Translations under genes and position numbers: made by a program
Shown here: positions 43,001-52,130 of the stretch, one piece after another
Layout of the letters: every line of letters begins with the position of its first letter
How positions within the stretch are numbered: position 1 is the stretch's first letter
The notes under the pieces: model-generated
What the model saw: the letters and a program-made list of their open reading frames with translations, nothing else
Database searches by the model: none
Told to the model about the DNA's origin: nothing
From: CAWIVH01 sp963839475
Lineage (GTDB): Bacteria > Acidobacteriota > UBA6911
Direction: 5' to 3'
Assembly (NCBI GenBank): GCA_963839475.1
Contig: CAWIVH010000013.1
Location: forward strand, 186,001-250,000
DNA length: 64,000 bases

Positions 43001-44542
43001 ATGAAACATCAGATTACCGCCGTTCTGGCCAGCGCCATGTTATGCCTGGGCGCGGGACTTGCCCTCGCCGAGTCGAATCAAGCCTCCCCGGAATCAGGCC
43101 AGGTCAGCCGGTCGATTGAGGCTGTGGGCTACATTATCGGGAATTCCACCGCCATCGATCTTAAAGGCACCAGCCTACTGCCCCAGGCAGTCGGTGAAGC
43201 CAAGGTCGACGCCAAGAAGGGGGCGACGACTCTGGAAATAAAGGTTCAGGGCATGAGCCAGGCAACCAAACTGGGGACGGAAATCTTGACCTATGTGGTG
43301 TGGGCTGTATCACCTGACGGGGGCAGCACCAATGTCGGTGAAATTCAGCTCAACAACAATGGGGAGGGCCAGTTGAAGGCCACCACGCGGCTTCAGACAT
43401 TCTCGCTGTTGGTGACGGCAGAGCCCTACTACGCGGTGCGCCAGCCCAGCGAGCTTGTGGTTATGGAGAACAAGACCCGCAAAGATACGAAAGGGAAGCT
43501 GTTCCCGGTCAACGATTTCAAACTGATGAAGAAAAGCCAGTACCAGAAAATGGGCAATCCGCTAGGGATGTCGCTCGATCTCAAGAACGTCCCGCTGGAG
43601 ATGTATGAAGCCCGCAATGCGGTGGAGATCGCAAAATCCCGCGGAGCCGACAAATACGCCCCGGAGATTTACACAAAAGCGGAAGCGAGCCTGAAGATGG
43701 CGGAAAACGCATTGGCCGGCAAGAAACAGAAGAACGAGATCATCTCGACAGCTCGTCAGGCCGTGCAGTTCTCCGAAGATGCCCGGGCACTGGCCGCCGA
43801 ACGGCAGGAGCAGGAACGGATTGCCAACGAAAAGCAGGCGGCCGCAGCAAAAGCCAAGGCCGATGCGGAGGCCAAGGCGGCTGCGGAGGCTGCGGAGGCC
43901 AAGCGGAAAGCCGACGAGGAGGCAAGGCGCCAGGCCGAGCTGGCGGCTGCCAAGGAAGCGCAGTTGAAGGCCCAGGCAGCGGCCAAAGAAGCTCAAATGA
44001 AAGCTGAGGCCGAAATCGCCGCCATGAAAGCCAAGTCCGAGGCCGATGCCTTGAAAGCGAAGGAGGAGGCGGCCAAGGCGGAAGCGGAAAGAATCCGCAA
44101 GGCGGCGGAAGACCTGCGGGCGCAACTCCTGGATCAGTTTAACCGGATCCTGGAAACACGGGACACGCCGCGCGGGTTGGTGGTGAACATGGGAGACGTG
44201 CTGTTCGACACCGGCAAATTCAACCTGCGTCAGGAAGCGCGGGAAAAGCTGGCGAGACTTTCGGGTATCGTTCTGGCTCACCCCGGCCTGAACCTGGAAG
44301 TGGAAGGGCACACCGACAGCACCGGCAGCGACGAGCTCAACCAGAAACTCTCCGAACAAAGGGCAGGGACGGTGCGGGACTATCTTATCCAGCAGGGTCT
44401 GGCCGAAAACAGTCTCACCTCCAAGGGATTTGGCAAGACGATGCCCGTTGCAGACAATAGCACTTCGGATGGGAGACAGAAGAATCGGCGGGTGGAAATC
44501 ATCGTTTCGGGAGAAGTCATCGGCGTGAAAATCGGCAAATAG
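43001..44542 (+). CDS. OmpA-family peptidoglycan-associated protein with long coiled coil
   Basis: A 513-residue exported protein. After a signal peptide (VLASAMLCLGAGLALA), an N-terminal beta domain of about 200 residues is followed by an Ala/Lys/Glu-rich coiled coil of about 150 residues, consisting of imperfect repeats of A, K, E and R. The C-terminal 125 residues are a canonical OmpA domain: MGDVLFDTGKFNL, then VEGHTDSTGSDELNQKLSEQRAGTVRDYLIQQG and NRRVEI, with the Asp and Arg that bind diaminopimelic acid. AGGAGGAG lies six bases upstream of the ATG. It tethers the outer membrane or a spanning complex to the cell wall. Divergent from the ars operon. Confidence 0.9.
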   Translation: MKHQITAVLASAMLCLGAGLALAESNQASPESGQVSRSIEAVGYIIGNSTAIDLKGTSLLPQAVGEAKVDAKKGATTLEIKVQGMSQATKLGTEILTYVVWAVSPDGGSTNVGEIQLNNNGEGQLKATTRLQTFSLLVTAEPYYAVRQPSELVVMENKTRKDTKGKLFPVNDFKLMKKSQYQKMGNPLGMSLDLKNVPLEMYEARNAVEIAKSRGADKYAPEIYTKAEASLKMAENALAGKKQKNEIISTARQAVQFSEDARALAAERQEQERIANEKQAAAAKAKADAEAKAAAEAAEAKRKADEEARRQAELAAAKEAQLKAQAAAKEAQMKAEAEIAAMKAKSEADALKAKEEAAKAEAERIRKAAEDLRAQLLDQFNRILETRDTPRGLVVNMGDVLFDTGKFNLRQEAREKLARLSGIVLAHPGLNLEVEGHTDSTGSDELNQKLSEQRAGTVRDYLIQQGLAENSLTSKGFGKTMPVADNSTSDGRQKNRRVEIIVSGEVIGVKIGK

Positions 44543-44910
44543 GGGGTGAAGGCCTGGTTCCTGGAAATGCCGCCATTCTGTTTCAGGGGACTGGAGTTGC
44601 CTCAGAACAAATCAATCTGACGGATTACTCTGGTCCCCTGTGCCGCAACACCCAAAACATAATCCGTGAAGAGCCGGATTCCGGTCGCTTCGGCAAACAG
44701 CCCGTGCCGGCGGCGATCATGCGGGATCCGCAGAAAACCGGGCGAGTCTCCGCCTCCGTTTAAGTTCCGAGCGGCGTTGTCCGTTGCGACGATTGACGAT
44801 CGCCGGTGAATTACCTCGGGAAAAGCGGCAACATCCGAATGTTCCATTGAGTACCATGAATGTGAGATCCCGGTCCCGTCTCCTTCCGGCTCGGATTTCT
44901 AGCGCATTTC
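44543..44910. other. Intergenic region, 368 bases
   Basis: A minus-strand open frame of 81 codons (44602-44847) ends in a coding-looking stretch (GLFAEATGIRLFTDYVLGVAAQG) but has no recognised domain or ribosome-binding site; it may be the remnant tail of a lost gene. No other feature is seen. Confidence 0.4.
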
Positions 44911-46650
44911 TCACTTGAGCCAGCGGGCGAACCAGTTCAGCATTTCACGGCGCATCTCCGGGGTAAATGCGTGCCCGGTTTCCGGGTACAGGATACTGTG
45001 AAAGCGGTCTCGTGCTTTGAGCGCAGCGTAGACTCCTCCTACAATATCTTCGAGGATCCGAATCCCATCTGCCGGTGAGCCGGCATCCAATTCCCCCGTC
45101 AACGCAAGATAGGGGCGCGGAGCGATGAGGGCCAGCACTCCCTCGGTGTCGAAATGCTTCAAGAGCCCATCGACAAAGTAATAAACTCCATGCTGCCGCA
45201 GCTGGCCGTGCGCGATCAGGTTTTGATAACGGGTGAGGCATGCGACTCCGACCACAGTGTTGATGCGCTCATCCACGGCGGCCAGCCACCAGGCCCGGGT
45301 GCTGCCCATCGACATCCCCGTAGTGCCGATTTTCGCCCCGTCGACCTCGGGGCGGCTTAACAGGTAATCCAGCGCGATTTGGTCGTCGCGGACGAACATC
45401 CCCCAAAGTGTCCGCCCCAGCCAGAGATTGAGCTTAAACAGGCTCTCCTGTTCTTCACGGCCGGTTTCCGAAACTCCCGCAGGACCGCTCCCCACGCGAT
45501 CGCCATGCCAAAAAGCATCGGGCGACATCACCACATACCCTGCACGGACAAAGGCTTCCCCGAGTGGTTCCTCCCCGCCATTGGTGTTTGGAATGATGAT
45601 TTGGGTCTTGTCAGGTGTGGACGAGTGCAGCCATAGAATCGCCGGACGCCGGCCTATCGGTTTTTCGGGGATCAGGAGGAGGGAAGATATCTCGCTGTCA
45701 AAGCCGTTTTCTATTGCGATCCGCTCAAGCGTATATCCTTGGCGCACCTCACGGGCGATCACGCGGGCACGGACCGGAGCCGGACGGGCAGGGAGGTCGC
45801 CCAGGGATTCAGTAACGGCCTTTTTCACCATCGGGCGCCGGGTGCTCCAGGCCGCTCCGTCGGCCGGCACGGCAAATGTTTCCGGTCTGAGAATTTTGTA
45901 TGCTGCCGGCACCTTCGCGTCGCGTTCGGCTTGCTCCCTGCGATAGGCGTCAGCCGCCTCGGGGCCCGAAGACGCCGGCGGCAAAGGTCGGTAATTCCTA
46001 ACGGTAATGGCACGAAGAACACAATCGGCAACCGCATCAGCGAGCCGCTCATACCCTTGCCGCAGGTAGTGAGTGCCGTCCTCGGCCATCAGGACTTCAG
46101 GCCCTGCCTTTTCGACAATCCAGTGGAGGTCATTGACCGTGATACCAGCGGTCTGCATGACTTGGAGAGCGGCCTGGTTGTAGCGTTGCACGTCAGACTC
46201 GAACCGGTCGAAGTCGGCCTTACGGCGTGCGTGCCGATCGTCGAGGATGGGAGTCGTAGTGGCAAAGATCGAAGTGGCCGAGGTCGCTGTGCGGATCCGT
46301 TCCTGAATCTGTCGTAGATTGTTTTCGTATAATGCCAGCTCGACCTGGCGGGTGTGGGTCTGCTTGGAAACTTTCAGGTCGTGCAGCCCCGCGTTCCAGT
46401 GAATAATGTCTGGTTTTTCAGCGATTATCCATTCTCCCAGGCGTGAAAGGACGTTGCTGCTGTCGCCGCCGTTCTCTTCGCAACTAATGACGACAGCCTT
46501 CCCGGCGAGCTTTTTTGCCACGAGGGGCGCATAACCCTGGCGGATCGAGTCTCCTGCCAGTACCACTTTCGGGAGGGCGGTTCCGGATTGCCCGAATAGG
46601 CTGGAAACACCCAGGATGCAGCAGAATGCAAAAAGATTTTGCAGGCGCAT
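44911..46650 (-). CDS. Secreted SGNH hydrolase fused to an alpha/beta hydrolase
   Basis: A 579-residue exported protein with two hydrolase domains. After the signal peptide (RLQNLFAFCCILGVSSLFG), residues about 28-225 form an SGNH/GDSL esterase: nucleophile in LAGDSIRQGY, Gly/Asn blocks in ENGGDSSN and WNAGLHDL, and the late Asp-His pair in DGTHYL. Residues about 270-579 form an alpha/beta hydrolase of the acetyl-xylan-esterase/dienelactone type: GMSMGSTRAWW holds the nucleophile, GELDAGSP the acid, and TGHAFTP the His. ATG 46650 has GAGGG eight bases upstream. The pectate lyase gene lies about 110 bases upstream. Two esterases in one chain suggest removal of several ester groups from plant cell-wall polysaccharide; this is inference. 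Confidence 0.85.
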   Translation of the reverse strand: MRLQNLFAFCCILGVSSLFGQSGTALPKVVLAGDSIRQGYAPLVAKKLAGKAVVISCEENGGDSSNVLSRLGEWIIAEKPDIIHWNAGLHDLKVSKQTHTRQVELALYENNLRQIQERIRTATSATSIFATTTPILDDRHARRKADFDRFESDVQRYNQAALQVMQTAGITVNDLHWIVEKAGPEVLMAEDGTHYLRQGYERLADAVADCVLRAITVRNYRPLPPASSGPEAADAYRREQAERDAKVPAAYKILRPETFAVPADGAAWSTRRPMVKKAVTESLGDLPARPAPVRARVIAREVRQGYTLERIAIENGFDSEISSLLLIPEKPIGRRPAILWLHSSTPDKTQIIIPNTNGGEEPLGEAFVRAGYVVMSPDAFWHGDRVGSGPAGVSETGREEQESLFKLNLWLGRTLWGMFVRDDQIALDYLLSRPEVDGAKIGTTGMSMGSTRAWWLAAVDERINTVVGVACLTRYQNLIAHGQLRQHGVYYFVDGLLKHFDTEGVLALIAPRPYLALTGELDAGSPADGIRILEDIVGGVYAALKARDRFHSILYPETGHAFTPEMRREMLNWFARWLK

Positions 46651-46758
46651 GATTCTACCCTCGAATTGATGGAACGAGTCGGGATCGTCCTGTTGTCCCA
46701 TCCCCATTTACTGCCAGATATTCACTGTCTTACGGGAGGAGTCGTCAAACAACGGGAC

Positions 46759-47850
46759 TTACTTCCCTCGGGCATCTCTGAGTCGCGTGCGCCAGGACGG
46801 GTACTCCTCCTCGATCAGCCCAGCGGCAAATGGAGCCAGGTAGACGTAGCCGGTGCGGCGCTCATATTCAATATCGGCCAGGTTTTGCTGGACTATCCCG
46901 TTGCGGCCCACGTACATTGGCCTATTCGTGGCGATATCATAGAATCTGGCCCAGAGCGGCGGCGCCGACCGGTCGGCGATCACGACATAGTCAAATCCCT
47001 TCGGCAGAGAAGGGTTGTTCCGCTTGTCGATGCGCCAACCGTGAAGAGCCGAGGATCGAACCCATTCAACGGCGGATTCGACCGCAGTAACGACTTCCCG
47101 GGACGGATGATCGATGGACATCAGGAACCGTATGACCCCGATCGATTCCCGGCCGCTGATCGAGGGAAGCTCGTAGGAGCGCGCCTTGCAGGGTTCGAGT
47201 GTCCTGGCATCGTGTTGTGCACACCACGCTGTCAGCTTTCCGTTTACCCTGATCTGGGCTGCCAGCGTGATCTTGATCCCCCTATCGACGGCTTGAGCCG
47301 CCCGCTTCCGGGTCGCTGCATCTGCGAAGTCCAAAGGGACCTTTCCACCTGCGACGTCGCGCAACAATTCCATCACGTGGACCATGGCGTCGTCGTTATA
47401 GGTGATCTGCCTTGAGTAATCCTGGCGGAGCGGATAGTACTGCGGCCAGCCGCCGTTGGGATATTGGGCGGCCAGAAGGTAGCGAATTCCTTTGAGCATC
47501 CTGGCGCTGTAAGATTTTCTCCCGTCAGCTTGCTGAACCCGTGCGAGAAAACGGATCTGGGTTGTCGTGGAATCGTTATCAATGGTCGAATCTTCGAGTG
47601 ACTTTTCGCGCTCCAGCCGTTTGCGGTCCGGGTCGGAAAGGGGCGCCGCCATGTCAATGTTTTTGGGCCAACCACCGGTGTCGCGCTGGTACAGGAGGAC
47701 ATTTTCTGCGATGCGAGAGGCCTCGGAGGTGGCATACCATTTTTCAGGCTGGCTCAGGCAGTGGGGCCAATGAATCGTGTCAGCCGGCGAGGGCGATGCC
47801 ACGGCCTCGAGTGCCAAAAAAAACCAGATTGCAAACTCCTTGGTCACCAT
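46759..47850 (-). CDS. Pectate lyase, polysaccharide lyase family 10-like
   Basis: A 363-residue secreted pectate lyase. The signal segment is FAIWFFLALEAVASPSPA. Characteristic PL10 stretches are visible: QRDTGGWPKNIDM, STTTQIRFLARV, YPNGGWPQYYPLR, ITYNDDAMVHVMELLRDVA, and the late EYERRTGYVY with the SWRTR tail. The (alpha/alpha) toroid enzyme cleaves polygalacturonate by beta-elimination. ATG 47850 has GAGG about six bases upstream. It is the first of a two-gene plant-polymer module with the dual esterase. Confidence 0.9.
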   Translation of the reverse strand: MVTKEFAIWFFLALEAVASPSPADTIHWPHCLSQPEKWYATSEASRIAENVLLYQRDTGGWPKNIDMAAPLSDPDRKRLEREKSLEDSTIDNDSTTTQIRFLARVQQADGRKSYSARMLKGIRYLLAAQYPNGGWPQYYPLRQDYSRQITYNDDAMVHVMELLRDVAGGKVPLDFADAATRKRAAQAVDRGIKITLAAQIRVNGKLTAWCAQHDARTLEPCKARSYELPSISGRESIGVIRFLMSIDHPSREVVTAVESAVEWVRSSALHGWRIDKRNNPSLPKGFDYVVIADRSAPPLWARFYDIATNRPMYVGRNGIVQQNLADIEYERRTGYVYLAPFAAGLIEEEYPSWRTRLRDARGK

Positions 47851-48059
47851 GGCTGTCCTCAAATTCCAGATCGGTGCCGAGCAAACAGAATAACCGGAAT
47901 TGGCAAATTAGTCGGGCAAAAAAGACAGGAAAGCCATCTTCCCGGCGTCAAAAAGCATTATTTACCTGCGGCGGTTTGAATATACATCCCCTGCCGGTTG
48001 AAACCTCGGCGAGCTTTTTATTTCCGCAAAACTCCAGGGCAAACGGAGGATGCGCCCCC

Positions 48060-48800
48060 TCATTCATTTTCTGATGTGCCTTGGGTGGTTGTCTCTTGGG
48101 CGGTTTCATCTTTCGCCGGGATTTTGACGGGCGGCGGATTGAATCCGACGACGGATCCGGCCCTGATTCTCGTGAAATACGGGGATACAATCGTGCCGGG
48201 GAGAGTCCGAACGTTATCTTCGATGCGGATTGGACCTATTCCGGTTCCTGCCCCGATCGTGCAATTGGATCCGATCTCAACCAGCCCGTAACGGAAACGC
48301 CCCGCCCCCTCGTATCCGTGCACCGTGATATGGGTATAGGCGCCGATGAGCGTGTTGTCGCCGATGAAAATAAGCTCCGGCCGATAGTGATCCAGCCAGG
48401 CCATTTGCATAACTTCTACATTCTTCCCGATGTGGCATCCCATCCGGCGATAGAGCCGGTTTTTAAAAGGAGTGCCTTTCAGGAAGAATGACAATGCCAC
48501 CTGGAACTGAAGGAGCACGCGGCGCCGAAGGGGAAGATTGATACGGCGCCAATTGATGGCGTTGGGTTCCTCCGGCTCTCCCAGGCCGTAAAACGTGTAG
48601 ATGCGTTTTACCGGGGTGAAGAACGCATCCAGGTTTTTGCGGCCATCCTCATGACGAGGGTCCAAGGTCGTGACCTCCAATCCTTTGCCCCGGGCGGATT
48701 TACTGATGTAGACGGCCCTCCGTTTCCTCCTGGACAGCCGGATAGCACGGAGGATCATATCCTCGGTGACCTGCCTCATTACCTGTTCCGGTGTTTCCAT
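48060..48800 (-). CDS. Left-handed beta-helix (hexapeptide) acyltransferase-like protein
   Basis: A 246-residue cytoplasmic protein. The first 110 residues are helical and basic. The rest contains hexapeptide turns of a left-handed beta-helix: IGKNVEV, IGDNTLIGAYTHIT, VEIGSNCTIGAGTGIGPIRIEDNV and IRAGSVVGF. Such proteins are acetyl- or acyl-transferases for sugars or lipids. The start ATG (48800) overlaps the stop of the upstream serine hydrolase gene by one base (TGATG), so they are translationally coupled. A Thr/Glu-rich tail ends the chain. The substrate is unknown. Confidence 0.75.
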   Translation of the reverse strand: METPEQVMRQVTEDMILRAIRLSRRKRRAVYISKSARGKGLEVTTLDPRHEDGRKNLDAFFTPVKRIYTFYGLGEPEEPNAINWRRINLPLRRRVLLQFQVALSFFLKGTPFKNRLYRRMGCHIGKNVEVMQMAWLDHYRPELIFIGDNTLIGAYTHITVHGYEGAGRFRYGLVEIGSNCTIGAGTGIGPIRIEDNVRTLPGTIVSPYFTRIRAGSVVGFNPPPVKIPAKDETAQETTTQGTSENE

Positions 48801-50074
48801 CACGGATGAGGCCTGCCGACGACGGCCTGGTAAACCAGATAGCGGAACCGATCGTTCAGATCCACGCTCCCTGCCGGAATGAGTTGTGTGAGGAAGAGGG
48901 CGACCAGTTTCTCTTCAGGGTCGACAAAGTAGCGCGAGTAATAGGCGCTGCCCCAACTGTATTGACCGACCGATCCAGGCCGTCCCGAGCGGCCGACATC
49001 GGTAACAACTTCAAATCCCAAGCCGAATCCGAAATCCCCGTTTTGATAGAGCGATCCGACGTGATTCGCGGTCATCAGTTCGACTGATTTCGGGCCAAGT
49101 ATGCGAGTCCCATCCAGTTCCCCGCCATTGAGGAGCATTTGGAGAAAGCGGGCGTAATCATTGGCGGTAGAAAGAAGCCCCGCTCCTCCGGAAAAACAGG
49201 CACGCGGTCCGACGACGTATTCTCCCTGTCCTGTGCCGGGTTCAGGCGCCCGCGCGATTCGTCCCTCGCGCCCGATGCTGTAAACCGTTGCCAGGCGGGC
49301 GCGCTTTTCCGTGGGGAGGTAGAAACAGGAGTCCGGCATTTTCAGAGGATCGAAGATCCGCATGCGGAAGAATTCATCCAGGGGCATTCCGGAGGCCTTT
49401 TCAACCACGGCGCCGAGGATATCCGTATTGTATCCATAGATGTATTTCTCACCGGGCTGTGCATCGAAAGGCAGCGATGCCAGACGTTCCATGAGCGGAA
49501 CAATGGGTTCCTTTTTGTCGGAAAGGTACCAGCCGTAGAGACCCGCGGCTTTGTACTGCTCGACGGCCGGCCCGTCCCCGTATGAAATGCCCGCGGTGTG
49601 AGTCATCAGGTCCCGGACCGTTATTTCGCGTCGCGCCGGAACCACGCCAATCTTCCCGCCCGGGGATGATGCCGGCACCGCGACGGTGGTGTTGCGGAAG
49701 GATGGCAGAAACCGGGATACGGGATCCGCCAGGCGGAGCTTTCCTTCCTCCATCAGGATCACGGCGGCAACGGAAGTCACCGCCTTGCTCATCGAGGCCA
49801 AACGGAAAATCGTGTCCTTCTGCATCGGGAGATTTTTCTCGATATCCATCCATCCCACGGGTTCGAGACAGACCGCACGCCCCTGGCGCAGGACGACGAT
49901 CACCGCGCCCGACAGCTGGCCGCGGGACACGAAATCCTTGAACGTCCCCGTAAGACGTTCGATCCTGGGTGCGGACATTCCGACCGATTCGGGAGCGGCG
50001 CTCGGGATGCTCTGGGCGAGCACGGGCAGCGCCAGCAAAAAAGCTGCAAGGACGCTGTAGATCCTCTTCTTCAT
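48800..50074 (-). CDS. Secreted CubicO-type serine hydrolase
   Basis: A 424-residue exported class C beta-lactamase-fold protein. The signal peptide (KKRIYSVLAAFLLALPVLAQ) is followed by the serine motif SMSK (LASMSKAVTS), the tyrosine motif YGYN (KYIYGYNTD), GGAGLLSTANDYARF, and a late SWGSAYYSRYFVDP. These serve as esterases or peptidases in most bacteria. The stop overlaps the start of an acyltransferase-like gene by one base, so the pair is co-translated. A good ribosome-binding site (GGAGGC) precedes ATG 50074. Confidence 0.88.
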   Translation of the reverse strand: MKKRIYSVLAAFLLALPVLAQSIPSAAPESVGMSAPRIERLTGTFKDFVSRGQLSGAVIVVLRQGRAVCLEPVGWMDIEKNLPMQKDTIFRLASMSKAVTSVAAVILMEEGKLRLADPVSRFLPSFRNTTVAVPASSPGGKIGVVPARREITVRDLMTHTAGISYGDGPAVEQYKAAGLYGWYLSDKKEPIVPLMERLASLPFDAQPGEKYIYGYNTDILGAVVEKASGMPLDEFFRMRIFDPLKMPDSCFYLPTEKRARLATVYSIGREGRIARAPEPGTGQGEYVVGPRACFSGGAGLLSTANDYARFLQMLLNGGELDGTRILGPKSVELMTANHVGSLYQNGDFGFGLGFEVVTDVGRSGRPGSVGQYSWGSAYYSRYFVDPEEKLVALFLTQLIPAGSVDLNDRFRYLVYQAVVGRPHP

Positions 50075-50254
50075 GTTGCCTCCATTTATAAATTGCGCGT
50101 TCGCGACAGTCTACCCCTAATCAGGGAGGGTGTGGCCGAGAATTTGTCTTGTGTGGGTGACGGCGCGGGATGCTAGAATCAATCCTTCGCAAGATCTTTG
50201 CCTGCCTGCGTTTTCATTCGGATTCGAAAGGTGGAACGGAGGAGTGCCCAGGAA

Positions 50255-50686
50255 ATGGTAGAAATCAGGATAGCCTCCAACCCCTGTTTTCTTACGGTTG
50301 TAAGGGCCATGCTTTCCGAGGTGTGCGAACTCATCCGATGCTCGAAAGAAGATCAGCGGAAGATCGTGCTCGCAGTGGATGAAGCGTGTTCCAACATCAT
50401 GAAGCATACCTGCAAATGCGATCCTGAAAGAACCATCGAAATCGCCTGCAGTTTTGATGAGGGCAAGTTGCAGATCGTCATGAAGGATGATGGGCCGGCC
50501 ATAGATCTGTCGACGGTTCACGGGCGCGAACTTTCGGATATCCGCCCCGGGGGTCTGGGATTGCATTTCATCAAATCGATCATGGATGAAGTTGTTTACA
50601 GCTATGACGAGCAGACCGGCAACGTCTTGAAATTGATCAAGAACCTCGAACCCACTGGCTCGAGGGCGGAACCTGAGCAAAAATAA
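50255..50686 (+). CDS. RsbW/SpoIIAB-like ATP-binding kinase
   Basis: A 143-residue GHKL-type ATPase. The N-box LAVDEACSNIMKHT (ExxN), G1 box KDDGPAI and G2 box GLGLHFIK are intact. Such small proteins act as serine kinases for STAS-domain antagonists in partner-switching systems. ATG 50255 is chosen; an AGGAG site lies a little over ten bases upstream. The STAS protein follows at 50829, then the mlaE/mlaF/mlaD genes, so it may control a lipid transporter or a sigma factor elsewhere. No sigma factor is in this cluster. The function as kinase is known for the family; its target here is inferred. Confidence 0.82.
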   Translation: MVEIRIASNPCFLTVVRAMLSEVCELIRCSKEDQRKIVLAVDEACSNIMKHTCKCDPERTIEIACSFDEGKLQIVMKDDGPAIDLSTVHGRELSDIRPGGLGLHFIKSIMDEVVYSYDEQTGNVLKLIKNLEPTGSRAEPEQK

Positions 50687-50828
50687 GCGGAATCCTGTTT
50701 CAGGGTATGGTAATTTCGGTGTTTATTTGAATCCCGACTGGCGGGGATCCAAAGTCATGGCCTGCTCATCGGGCAATCGTGGCCCGGCGGACGGCACCCC
50801 CGCCCTGGGCTTTGGACGGAGTTTAAGA

Positions 50829-51176
50829 TTGGCTAAAGGGCTGTTGGAAGTAAAAACCCGGGCTGTGCAGAAGAACCTGGTAGTCGATGTCCGCGGTGAG
50901 GTCGATTTGTTTTCTTCGCCCAAAATGCGGTCGGCGATCCTGGAGGCGATCAATCTTAAAGGAGTCGGTCGCGTTGCGGTCAATATGACCGGGGTCAAGT
51001 ACATCGACAGCAGCGGAGTAGCCACATTTGTCGAAGGATTGCAGCTTGCTCGGGAGAAGAAATGCAGCTTTGTGCTTTTCGGTCTCCAGCAGACTGCGAG
51101 GGACGTGTTCGAACTCGCCCGGCTCGACAAGATTTTCGATATCCGGACAGATGAGGACGCGGCCTTGGCCGGATGA
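50829..51176 (+). CDS. STAS-domain protein (anti-anti-sigma type; possibly MlaB-like)
   Basis: A 115-residue single STAS domain: LVVDVRGEVDLFSSPKMRSAI, VAVNMTGVKYIDSSGVATFVEGL and FVLFGLQQTARDVFELARLDKIFDI. The conserved phosphorylation Ser lies in YIDSSG. The start is assigned to TTG 50829, with GGAG seven bases upstream; the earlier open frame has no such site. It lies between an RsbW-like kinase and mlaE (28 bases downstream). In E. coli the STAS protein MlaB binds the Mla ATPase, so this protein could be a Mla subunit, a kinase target, or both. This dual possibility is inferred. Confidence 0.82.
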   Translation: MAKGLLEVKTRAVQKNLVVDVRGEVDLFSSPKMRSAILEAINLKGVGRVAVNMTGVKYIDSSGVATFVEGLQLAREKKCSFVLFGLQQTARDVFELARLDKIFDIRTDEDAALAG

Positions 51177-51204
51177 AGAACGTCCCCAGACGGGTCGCTG
51201 ATCC

Positions 51205-52002
51205 ATGCACTCCCTCTTAAAACTGATTGGCAGCAGGTCCATCGCCCTGGCAGAAACCGTGGGCGGGATGTACAGGCTCGTTTCTGCGTCTACCTATTGG
51301 ACATTTGTTGCTCCATTGAGCGGCAAAGGATTGCGCTGGAGAGCCTCCCTGCGGCAAATGGTGGTTGTCGGGTACAACGCCATACCGATTGTTTCCCTGA
51401 TATCGTTTTTCGTGGGGGTTATCATCGCGCTGCAGGGGGCCTATGCTCTTCGGCGTTTCGGAGCCCTGGATTTTGTTGTCGACATGGTTGCCCTTACCAT
51501 TACACGAGAGCTGGGGCCGCTGCTCACAGCGATTATTGTGATTGGAAGGTCCGGGTCGTCCTTCGCCGCGGAAATCGGAACGATGAAAGTCGGAGAGGAA
51601 CTCGACGCACTGGAAACGATAGGACTGAATCCCGTCCGCTTCCTGGTTGTCCCCCGCTACTTGGCGATGCTCATAATGCTGCCGTGCCTCACGACTCTGG
51701 CCGACTCGGCGGGTGTGCTGGGGGGGGCCCTCTTCGCCATAGTAAACATGGGGTGGAGCCTGCAGAACTACCTCCTGCGGACAGCGGATGCGCTCGTGAT
51801 GAGAGACATCGTGACCGGGTTGATCAAGAGCCTGGTTTTCGCAGTTGTCATCACCAAAATCGGATGCTATGAAGGATTTTCGGTGCGCGGTGGCGCTGAA
51901 GGGGTTGGACGGTCCACCACGGCCTCGGTGGTAAAGTCGATTTTCAGCGTCATAGCGGCGGATATGATATTTACCGCGATTTTTTATTACGGCGGTGACT
52001 GA
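51205..52002 (+). CDS. mlaE: MlaE-type ABC transporter permease
   Basis: A 265-residue inner-membrane permease of the MlaE/YrbE family. About five TM segments are seen, with conserved stretches VGYNAIPIVSLISFFVGVIIALQGAYALRRFGA, the ITRELGPLLTAIIVIGRSGSSFAAEIGTMKV block and ETIGLNPVRFLVVPRYLA. The family forms, with MlaF and MlaD, an importer or exporter of phospholipids across the periplasm. It follows the STAS gene by 28 bases and precedes mlaF by 128 bases; co-transcription is likely. Confidence 0.92.
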   Translation: MHSLLKLIGSRSIALAETVGGMYRLVSASTYWTFVAPLSGKGLRWRASLRQMVVVGYNAIPIVSLISFFVGVIIALQGAYALRRFGALDFVVDMVALTITRELGPLLTAIIVIGRSGSSFAAEIGTMKVGEELDALETIGLNPVRFLVVPRYLAMLIMLPCLTTLADSAGVLGGALFAIVNMGWSLQNYLLRTADALVMRDIVTGLIKSLVFAVVITKIGCYEGFSVRGGAEGVGRSTTASVVKSIFSVIAADMIFTAIFYYGGD

Positions 52003-52130
52003 TAGGGGTCTGCCCGGCTCGAGCCGGAGCCCTCACTCCGTTGTCTTTGAGTGGTTCTGAACTGTTGCCGGGCGAGTTTGCCTTCCCGGCGGCCTGGCGC
52101 GGCCGATGAAGCGCCTTCCGAAGTGACCAT

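Noticed and set aside
43562..44359. Minus-strand open frame of 265 codons within the OmpA gene
   Set aside because: Consists of Leu/Phe/Arg-rich antisense of the Ala/Lys/Glu coiled coil; no start signal.
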